Source: CAIKNB01 sp041658705
GTDB lineage: Bacteria; Patescibacteriota; Patescibacteriia; 2-12-FULL-60-25
Assembly: GCA_041658705.1 (NCBI GenBank)
Contig: JBAZZT010000001.1
Location: 1-64,000, forward strand
DNA: 64,000 nucleotides
Reading direction: 5' to 3'
The position numbers and the translations under genes are program-made. Position 1 is the first letter of the stretch, and each line of letters opens with the position of its first letter. This document shows, one piece after another, positions 57,979-64,000 of the stretch. Below the pieces are notes generated by a model. It was not told the origin of the DNA. It was given only the letters and a program-made list of their open reading frames with translations, and did no database searches.

Positions 57979-60543
57979 ATGAGCAAGCAAGAAGCCAAAC
58001 AACAAATCCAAAAGCTCGTTGAGAAATATCAAAGAGCAGCCGAAGCGGGAAAGGTAAAGTCCTATAATGAGGCGCAGACTCGCAACGAATTTATTGAGCC
58101 GTTTTTCGAATGCTTGGGTTGGGACATGAGAAATCTTGTCACAGATAGCGAAGTAACTACTGAAGAGGCCGTATCTGGAGGGCGCGTTGATTTAGCATTC
58201 CGTTTTAACAACATCCCGGTGATGTTCTTGGAAGCTAAGGCCATGAGAGTTGATTTGGACGAATGGAAGTGGGCTGAACAGGCTATTAACTATAGCTGGA
58301 ATAAGAGCGTGACCTGGGCCATACTGACGGATTTTGAAAGCGTCAAAATTTTCAATGCGGAAATTCCGCCCAAGGGTGTGAAGGACAATTTATTTTTCGA
58401 AATCCCGTGGAATGAATACCTTTTGCGTTTTGAACAGCTTTGGCTTTTGTCCAAGGAAAGCTTTGAAAATAAATTGTTAGACAAGGAAGCGCAGAAATGG
58501 GGCAAGCTTGTCCAGAGGAAACAGGTCAGTGAGAAGCTGTTCGAGGATTTGATGGCTTGGCGCGAGGCTTTGACTCGCGAATTCAAGAAATTGAACAATC
58601 TGACCGAGGAAGAGTTGGACGAGGGCGTGCAGAGGATTCTTGACCGTCTGATTTTTATCCGCACGGCCGAGGATAGAAAAATCGAGCCTGACGTATTAAT
58701 GGGCCTGTATCGGAGTTGGGAAACAGCGGGCCGAAGGCACAGCCTGTATGAAAAAATGACCGAGCTGTTTCGGGATTTTGATAACGGTTATAACTCAAAA
58801 CTTTTCGCCAAGCATTATTGTGAAACGTGGAACGCAGACGACAAAGTATTTGTCGAAATCATCAAAGGTCTTTATGCAACAAAAGACGGCTACCGCTACG
58901 ATTTTTCGGTCATTTCCGCAGACGTGCTGGGCGGAATGTACGAACAGTATTTGAGTTATGTCCAAAGTAAATCCAAGAATGTCGAGGAAAAACAAAAGTC
59001 AAAGCGCAAATCGAGCGGCGTTTATTACACGCCGAAATATATCGTGGAATACATAGTCAACGAGACTTTGGGCGAGGTATTGAAGAACACCAAGGCTAAG
59101 GATATCTCCAAACTCAAAATTCTTGACCCTGCCTGCGGTTCCGGTTCATTTCTGATTGCAGCCTATGACAAGATTCTGGCCAGCCTGGACAAACGGTCGC
59201 TTTTCTCAAAATTTGATATCTTGAAAGATAACATTTTTGGAGTTGACCTTGATGTTCAGGCTGTCGAGATCGCACAGCTTAACCTTTTGTTGAAAGTTTT
59301 GTCGCAAAAGACCAAATTGCCGACCCTGATGCATAATATCCGGTCTGGCAACTCATTGATTTCAGAAGGCGATGAGAAATACAAACCTTTCAATTTCATA
59401 ACCGAATTTGAAGAAGCTTTTGCGGAAGGAGGCTTTGATGTGATTATTGGCAACCCGCCGTATGGCGCCCAACTCACGAAAGAAGAGATGGAGGTATTTT
59501 CAAAAGTTTATGATATCGGGTCCACTGATACGGCAATTCTATTTATTAAGCGCGCCTTCGATTTACTTAAGGATGGCGGGAGAATGGGTTTTATAGTTCC
59601 GAAACCGCTTTGTTTTGCTTCAAACTGGGAAAAGATACGAGAATACATCGGGGATTCGCTGGAAATAATCATTGATTGCGGTAAGGCTTGGAAAGAAGTT
59701 AAACTTGAACAGGTAGTATTCGTGCTGCACAAAGGTAATAAACCAAAAGAATATTTATCGGGCAAGTTTGATGATGGTAATTTAAAAACACTTGGCAAGA
59801 TTAGTAAAAAGGATGCTCAAGATTTTAGCTTCTTTCTAAACGGAGTTTCGACAAGGGAGCTGGAGGTCGCAAAGAAGATCCGCGCAAACTCAGCGATGCT
59901 TAACGACATAAGCCAGAATCAACGGGGCGCGATGCTTCAGAAATTTGTTTCTGATGATGGAGATGCAAAAGTAATCGGGGGCGCGCAGGTTCAAAGGTTT
60001 GGCATCGTCGGCATAAAAAATAAAATAAGCACGAAAAAAGTTCAAAATAAACAAGCTTTTATAAAGAATAATTCGGTACTGGTACAAAATATTGTTGCGC
60101 ACATCGAAAATCCAGTGGATCATATCAAGATTACTGCGTGTATCCCGCAGACAACGAACTCTTTTATTTTGGATACCGTAAACCAGATCACTCTTGAAAA
60201 AGACATTCAGCCTGTTGTTATTTGGTGTTTGCTAAACTCTAAATTGGTCAACTGGTATTCTTACCGCTTCATTTTCGGAAAAGCAATTCGTACCATGCAT
60301 TTCGACAATGCCGTTACTGCACGCCTCCCGATACCAAAAGATATAAAAAATAAATCAGAGAATCTTGTTAGATTGGGACAGGATTGTATAAGACTCGGAT
60401 CCGATTTGCTCTCGCTTTCACCAAATACGGATAAATATCATAGCTTTAAGAATAGGTTCGAAAAACTAAATCAAGAAATTGATCAGGAGGTTTATAAGCT
60501 GTATGGGTTGACGGAGGGGGAAATCGGAATTATTGAAAAATAA
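57979..60543 (+). CDS. Type IIG-like restriction-modification enzyme
   Basis: 854 aa. N-terminal PD-(D/E)xK nuclease: GGRVDLAF (Asp71) and FLEAKAMR (Glu85, Lys87), as in HsdR-N/Eco57I proteins. A helical linker is followed by an N6-adenine methyltransferase (GVYYTPKYIVEYIV; DPACGSGSFLIAA near residue 384; GNPPYG near 490). The C-terminus is a target-recognition and helical part of the TaqI-C type. One chain should cut and methylate. AT-rich relative to the left; first gene of the defence-like operon. Confidence 0.9.
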   Translation: MSKQEAKQQIQKLVEKYQRAAEAGKVKSYNEAQTRNEFIEPFFECLGWDMRNLVTDSEVTTEEAVSGGRVDLAFRFNNIPVMFLEAKAMRVDLDEWKWAEQAINYSWNKSVTWAILTDFESVKIFNAEIPPKGVKDNLFFEIPWNEYLLRFEQLWLLSKESFENKLLDKEAQKWGKLVQRKQVSEKLFEDLMAWREALTREFKKLNNLTEEELDEGVQRILDRLIFIRTAEDRKIEPDVLMGLYRSWETAGRRHSLYEKMTELFRDFDNGYNSKLFAKHYCETWNADDKVFVEIIKGLYATKDGYRYDFSVISADVLGGMYEQYLSYVQSKSKNVEEKQKSKRKSSGVYYTPKYIVEYIVNETLGEVLKNTKAKDISKLKILDPACGSGSFLIAAYDKILASLDKRSLFSKFDILKDNIFGVDLDVQAVEIAQLNLLLKVLSQKTKLPTLMHNIRSGNSLISEGDEKYKPFNFITEFEEAFAEGGFDVIIGNPPYGAQLTKEEMEVFSKVYDIGSTDTAILFIKRAFDLLKDGGRMGFIVPKPLCFASNWEKIREYIGDSLEIIIDCGKAWKEVKLEQVVFVLHKGNKPKEYLSGKFDDGNLKTLGKISKKDAQDFSFFLNGVSTRELEVAKKIRANSAMLNDISQNQRGAMLQKFVSDDGDAKVIGGAQVQRFGIVGIKNKISTKKVQNKQAFIKNNSVLVQNIVAHIENPVDHIKITACIPQTTNSFILDTVNQITLEKDIQPVVIWCLLNSKLVNWYSYRFIFGKAIRTMHFDNAVTARLPIPKDIKNKSENLVRLGQDCIRLGSDLLSLSPNTDKYHSFKNRFEKLNQEIDQEVYKLYGLTEGEIGIIEK

Positions 60544-60545
60544 TT

Positions 60546-61016
60546 ATGGATGAAAATAATAAATTCAAAGTTTTATTTGAATCAATCAAAAGCAAGTTTG
60601 ATTATTTATCAGACGTTGATAATTGTCTCGACGGGAAAGCGGGGGTTTTGATGGGCTTTGAAATTACATTAGGTATTGGCTATCTCTCGTTTATTGTTGG
60701 CCGACTTGAGGGAATTAAATTTTACGAGGGCATAGCTGGTTTAATATTGCTTGGAATTTCAACGATATTGCTTTTGAAAGTCAACTGGCCCAAGGATTAC
60801 AATACGATTTCCGTAAATCTTGTTGAACATAAGGAATATTTAGAAAAATCAGAAAAAGACTTGCTTTTACAGCTCACCAGCGATGCTCAAAATGCGTTTA
60901 CGAAAAATAACAAAATTTTAAAAGTCAAAGTCAGGTTGTATAGGTTGGCTGTGATATTATTAATCATTTCTTTATTCCCTCTCATTCTGTCCAAAATAAC
61001 AAAATTTTATGTTTAA
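60546..61016 (+). CDS. Three-helix membrane protein, Pycsar/SLATT effector-like
   Basis: 156 aa. A soluble helix ending SDVDNCLDGKAGVLMGFEIT (the D-x-KA-x-LL pattern of DUF5706/SLATT membrane effectors) leads into two membrane helices (about residues 34-52 and 58-76). A cytoplasmic coiled part and a third helix (LAVILLIISLFPLILS) follow. Such proteins are predicted to open pores when triggered by nucleotide signals in Pycsar/CBASS-like systems. Starts 2 bases after the RM gene. Assignment is by pattern only. Confidence 0.55.
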   Translation: MDENNKFKVLFESIKSKFDYLSDVDNCLDGKAGVLMGFEITLGIGYLSFIVGRLEGIKFYEGIAGLILLGISTILLLKVNWPKDYNTISVNLVEHKEYLEKSEKDLLLQLTSDAQNAFTKNNKILKVKVRLYRLAVILLIISLFPLILSKITKFYV

Positions 61017-61080
61017 TAATGACCCCCCTATTGAGTTGCCAGAACCAAATCAAGGCGAGATTGTAACAAAGGGTGGGTAA
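61009..61080 (+). CDS. Possible 23-codon peptide
   Basis: MFNNDPPIELPEPNQGEIVT then KGG, starting in the overlap with the previous stop. The gap of 110 bases to the next gene is otherwise empty. It may be a peptide gene, a remnant, or chance. Confidence 0.2.
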   Translation: MFNNDPPIELPEPNQGEIVTKGG

Positions 61081-61126
61081 GCTCGACTTTTTTAAATGCT
61101 ATAAGAATTATTGAAAAAAGTTGATT

Positions 61127-61867
61127 ATGGAATCGAAGGACATTGTAAAACCTTGTTTGAGTGCGGTAAAAAATTTCGCGCCATTATTGGCCGCTGCTGT
61201 CGCTAATGCGAACCCCCTTATGGCCACAGCCCTTAACACCGCCTCCGCTGTACTGGGTTATTTTGGGGATTTTGCCAATGAGAAGACAATCGATTTATTG
61301 CAGGAGTTTAAGAAAAATGAGCAAAAAATTCTCGCAGAGGTTGTTCAGTCAGATAAGTTTAAGACCGCATTCGTGAAAATTATTGGTGACAATATTACCG
61401 AGGGGAATGAAGAAAAGCGCAAATTACTCAAAAACTACATTGTGAACTTTGCTTGCGGTATTGAGCTAAACTTTAATGAGCATACTAAGTTAATCACGAC
61501 GCTGAATACTATTTCACTTGAAGAGTTTGAAATGTTGAGTCTCTGGTTTGAGGGCGGACCGATTTCAAAGCTGCCTGAAGTGAAAGGAGGGATGAGTATT
61601 ACCATCGTAAATATTGAACGTGCTGCACGCTCTGCATCGCCACCGGTCCAATATATTTTTCAGGGTTCAGCTCTAGATTTTAGAAACCGTTGGCATAATG
61701 AGATACTCATGTCATTAGGCTATAAAGGATTACTGTTTATGATTACGGAAAACAACTTCGGATCAGGGCAGGAGGTAAAGGTTCGAGGAATCACGGATTT
61801 CGGAATAACTTTTTTGAAGTTTGTTACAAAATCGGATGAGGACAGGGTTGTTGATTTATCTGTGTAA
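61127..61867 (+). CDS. Unknown protein of defence-like operon
   Basis: 246 aa from ATG 61127 (a TTG at 61121 is in frame). Not recognised. The N-terminus FAPLLAAAVANANPLMATAL is Ala-rich and could be a membrane-active or buried helix pair. Helices with KRKLLKNYIVNFACGIELNF and a C-terminal domain (WHNEILMSLGYKGLLFMITE) resembling a winged helix follow. Four bases before the RelA/SpoT-like gene. Confidence 0.6.
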   Translation: MESKDIVKPCLSAVKNFAPLLAAAVANANPLMATALNTASAVLGYFGDFANEKTIDLLQEFKKNEQKILAEVVQSDKFKTAFVKIIGDNITEGNEEKRKLLKNYIVNFACGIELNFNEHTKLITTLNTISLEEFEMLSLWFEGGPISKLPEVKGGMSITIVNIERAARSASPPVQYIFQGSALDFRNRWHNEILMSLGYKGLLFMITENNFGSGQEVKVRGITDFGITFLKFVTKSDEDRVVDLSV

Positions 61868-61871
61868 ATTT

Positions 61872-62618
61872 ATGTTGGACAAGGCCCGAGTTAAAATTGA
61901 TTATCTAAGGTACAAGAAATTATACTTAGCCCTACAAAAAGAGGTCTACAAATTTGTCAAAGGAATTGAACGTGAATTTGCTAAAATTGACGTAGCAGAT
62001 ACAAAAAAGAGAATCAAAACCTTGACGTCAATCAATAGAAACATAGACCGGCCCGATAAATACCAAGAGTGCAGTTCTTTACTTGAAATCAAAGATATTG
62101 CTGGTATTCGCATCGTTTGTCATTGTGAAGATGATTTGGTGAATTTAGTAAATATTTTAGAACTACGATTACCGCAGCAGTATTCAAATGTAGAAAAAGA
62201 TGATAAGAGAAATAATTCTGCGAATGATAATGATCCAGAGAGAAAAAGTAATCCATTATATAGAGCAGTGCATTTTACATTCATGAAAGTTCTTAGGGAT
62301 AAAGATGAGAACATTCCACTCTTCTGTGAAATTCAGGTACGTACTGTCATGGGGGATGCGTGGGCGGTTCAGGATAGAAGGTATATCTATGGGAATGAGT
62401 CCGAAGGGGATAGCCGTATATTAACTAATTCAGTTGCGGGTATTTTACAGGCTTGTGAGGGGTTGTGGAGTATGGTGAAAACAAAGTATAAAGATGGAAC
62501 CAGGCCAAAAATTAAAGAACCACAAGTTATAAAATATTTGGTTTCAAAAGAGGTGGAGACTACTAAACAACAGAGTGCAACTAAATTTGATGCAGATTTA
62601 AAGAATGACAAATTATGA
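61872..62618 (+). CDS. RelA/SpoT-fold nucleotide synthetase
   Basis: 248 aa from ATG 61872. The synthetase domain spans about residues 30-190: KRIKTLTSINRNIDRPDKYQ, IKDIAGIRIVCH (D-x-x-G-x-R), LYRAVHFTFMKV (YR-x-x-H) and FCEIQVRTVMGDAWA (EIQxRT). The later H-x-x-YK is replaced by QDRRYIYG. No HD hydrolase or TGS domain. Typical of small alarmone synthetases and toxSAS/CapRel-like proteins, which make (p)ppGpp, ppApp or pyrophosphorylate tRNA. Which product is made is unknown. Confidence 0.8.
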   Translation: MLDKARVKIDYLRYKKLYLALQKEVYKFVKGIEREFAKIDVADTKKRIKTLTSINRNIDRPDKYQECSSLLEIKDIAGIRIVCHCEDDLVNLVNILELRLPQQYSNVEKDDKRNNSANDNDPERKSNPLYRAVHFTFMKVLRDKDENIPLFCEIQVRTVMGDAWAVQDRRYIYGNESEGDSRILTNSVAGILQACEGLWSMVKTKYKDGTRPKIKEPQVIKYLVSKEVETTKQQSATKFDADLKNDKL

Positions 62619-63343
62619 TAATAGAAGACCTGCTAAAAAAAATTAAATCCAAAGGTTATTGGAAAGTTGTTATAAGGCCTAACAAATTTATTGAAAAACT
62701 TATATTTCCAATCGGAGAGTGCGAAAAAATAATTGAAAAAAATAAAATTGTCTTTAGAGGTTGGGATTACCCGCATATTGATATCGGTGGAATTAAGTTG
62801 GCTGGAGACAATAGTATACATTCGTATTGTGATTGGCCTGAAGGCCCAATGTTTGAATATTGGCGATTTTATCAAACGGGCCAATTTGTCCACTATTTTG
62901 CGATGAGGGAGGACTTGAGAATTGATGAAGAGAAAAAAAAATATATTCAGCAACAATGCAATACCAAATCAGAGAAGTTTCTAGATATAATCTCTACACT
63001 GTACTCAGTCACAGAAATTTACGAATTCGCTGCACGTCTATCGAGAGCTATACCAAGCATCGAAGGTATGCAAGTCATAATAGAACTGCATGATGTTAAT
63101 AGCAGGATGCTCTTTTTTTGGAATTCATCTTCTAGAATGTTGAATAGTTCGTATGTATGCGAATATCCAGGAGGAGTGCTAACTACTGAGCGGGTTATTT
63201 CAAGAGATGATCTTGATAAAAATGCCGCAGTATTAGCACTGGATGTAACGGTTGAAATATTGAATAAGTTTAATTGGGAAAGGGTCGATAGAAGTATTTT
63301 TGTGGATGATCAAAGAGAATTATTAAATAGAGGTGCCCTTTAG
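62615..63343 (+). CDS. Unknown protein coupled to RelA/SpoT-like gene
   Basis: 242 aa; ATG overlaps the previous stop (ATGA). Not recognised. A helical start with RPNKFIEKLIFP is followed by conserved-looking aromatic stretches: FRGWDYPHIDIGG, YWRFYQTGQFVHYFAMRED. A beta-rich domain (MQVIIELHDVNSRMLFFWNS) forms the C-terminal half. Candidate sensor, antitoxin or target-binding partner of the synthetase. Confidence 0.65.
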   Translation: MIIEDLLKKIKSKGYWKVVIRPNKFIEKLIFPIGECEKIIEKNKIVFRGWDYPHIDIGGIKLAGDNSIHSYCDWPEGPMFEYWRFYQTGQFVHYFAMREDLRIDEEKKKYIQQQCNTKSEKFLDIISTLYSVTEIYEFAARLSRAIPSIEGMQVIIELHDVNSRMLFFWNSSSRMLNSSYVCEYPGGVLTTERVISRDDLDKNAAVLALDVTVEILNKFNWERVDRSIFVDDQRELLNRGAL

Positions 63344-63411
63344 GTTCAAGAAATTAGTCCTGAGGTTGAACTTTATTCGCATTCGAATAGGGTGAGGATT
63401 TCTCGTGAAAC

Positions 63412-63445
63412 AAAAAAGATAGCAGAATCAGTCGATCCTGCTATC
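63412..63445 (-). terminator. Intrinsic terminator of the YD-repeat gene
   Basis: Minus strand GATAGCAG / CTGCTATC hairpin and TTTTTTG. The Rel operon on the other strand may use a weaker GTTCAAG...TTGAAC pairing at 63343-63372. Confidence 0.75.
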
Positions 63446-63488
63446 TAAGTCGTTGGCCGCCGCCCACCTCGACGGAAGCGCTGCTCCT

Positions 63489-64000
63489 CTAGTATGTGTA
63501 CGTCGAGCAGTCGGTGGGCGATTGACCGCAAACCGTTCCGTTGCCGGACGGTTGGTGCAAGTCCTCCGCGATGACCCTGCCCGCGCTGTCGCAGGTGAAG
63601 TCGAAGCACCATGGACCGGAGCCGGAAGACTCGATACTGGTGTCGCCGCAGGTCATATCGATTTCCTTTCTGGGCATGTTGCCGCGCTCGTCATACGTGT
63701 AGTGCGTACAATGGCTGGGGGTCGACGGGCAAACGCCATCTGCCGGGGTAGTGGCCAAGTAAAGAATGGAGCTGATGATCCGCCCGCCCGAGTCGTACTC
63801 GTACTGCATGCACTTTTCGAGCGTCTTGGTCGTGCAATCAGGAATCATGCCATGCCATGTTTTCGTAGCATTGCCATGCTCGTCGTATTCCTTGAATACG
63901 CAAGCCGTAATGTCGGCGCCGCAGCCATCGTAGGTATCGATCCGCGTCGCGTTGCCTTGCGCGTCGTAGACGTAGGAAGTGCATTCATATGGCGTTAGCG
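63489..64000 (-). CDS. YD-repeat (RHS-like) protein, C-terminal part
   Basis: Partial: 170 codons seen, the 5' end lies right of the window. At least five units with the pattern C...C..Y-x-YD-x-x-GN (YVYDAQGN, KEYDEHGN, YEYDSGGR, YTYDERGN), each unit about 35 residues with a cysteine pair. Typical of secreted RHS/YD-repeat shells, but it ends at STYTY with no toxin domain. GC content returns to that of the core genes. Surface or secreted role inferred. Confidence 0.75.
   Translation of the reverse strand, partial: LTPYECTSYVYDAQGNATRIDTYDGCGADITACVFKEYDEHGNATKTWHGMIPDCTTKTLEKCMQYEYDSGGRIISSILYLATTPADGVCPSTPSHCTHYTYDERGNMPRKEIDMTCGDTSIESSGSGPWCFDFTCDSAGRVIAEDLHQPSGNGTVCGQSPTDCSTYTY

Noticed and set aside
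57722..63450. Integration of the defence-like operon into tRNA-Pro(GGG)
   Set aside because: No copy of the tRNA 3' end was found to the right of the operon within the window; only a short GTTCAAG match near 63345.
1..64000. CRISPR array
   Set aside because: No regularly spaced direct repeats with unique spacers; the Cas2-fold protein at 42355 stands without array or cas1.

Overview
The window reads as a chromosome segment of a Patescibacteria (Candidate Phyla Radiation) bacterium. The evidence is the mix of core genes and typical CPR surface proteins: a DUF4012 protein next to a single-pass protein with beta-rich repeats, a GFTLLE-type prepilin, a membrane pyrophosphatase, an archaeal-looking RNase HII and a long Ndk. 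Core genes are mostly single genes or short operons: rplS, CMP kinase, rluD, miaB-miaA, gatB, tmk, rnhB, hppA, rpmF-nusB-rnc, ndk, cca. Seven tRNAs are present: Ile(UAU), Phe(GAA), Ile(GAU), Gly(UCC), Pro(UGG), Arg(UCG), Pro(GGG). The lineage call is inference; I cannot place it below phylum.

There are two styles of gene. Many core genes have no Shine-Dalgarno site; a TANNNT box sits 5-12 bases before the start codon, which suggests leaderless or near-leaderless mRNAs. Between them lie about sixteen small genes or gene pairs of mostly unknown function, each with its own TTGAC(A/T/G)-type promoter, an AGGAG-type ribosome site and an intrinsic terminator. They look like independent cassettes. 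Intergenic DNA is crowded with repeats: hairpin-ended elements, two families of GTCAT...ATGAC inverted repeats, REP-like hairpins, an element attached to tRNA 3' ends, and inverted repeats built of short repeated words. One of the word repeats is read in frame inside a glycosyltransferase.

Accessory regions by position: (1) 24.7-30.1 kb, an MFS transporter between imperfect repeats, then a 3.9 kb cassette bounded by a 21-bp duplication of the tRNA-Phe 3' end. It encodes an HD hydrolase, two unknown proteins, a thymidylate-synthase-fold protein with Asp at the position that selects cytosine nucleotides, and a CYTH protein. (2) 42.3-43.0 kb, a gene for a winged-helix plus Cas2-fold (PaaX-like) protein enclosed by about 48-bp inverted repeats that each fold into a hairpin, forming a compact candidate mobile element. 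(3) 48.0-50.2 kb, two tiny ORFs followed by a divergent RelA/SpoT-like protein, possibly a toxin-antitoxin locus. (4) 57.7-63.4 kb, an AT-rich defence-like operon downstream of tRNA-Pro(GGG): a single-chain restriction-modification enzyme, a three-helix membrane protein resembling Pycsar/SLATT-type effectors, a RelA/SpoT-fold synthetase and two unknown proteins. (5) The right edge, the end of a YD-repeat (RHS-like) protein gene that continues outside the window.

Best candidates for undescribed systems are the Cas2-fold inverted-repeat element, the RelA/SpoT plus membrane-effector operon, and the tRNA-Phe cassette. No CRISPR array, rRNA gene or complete insertion sequence was seen.
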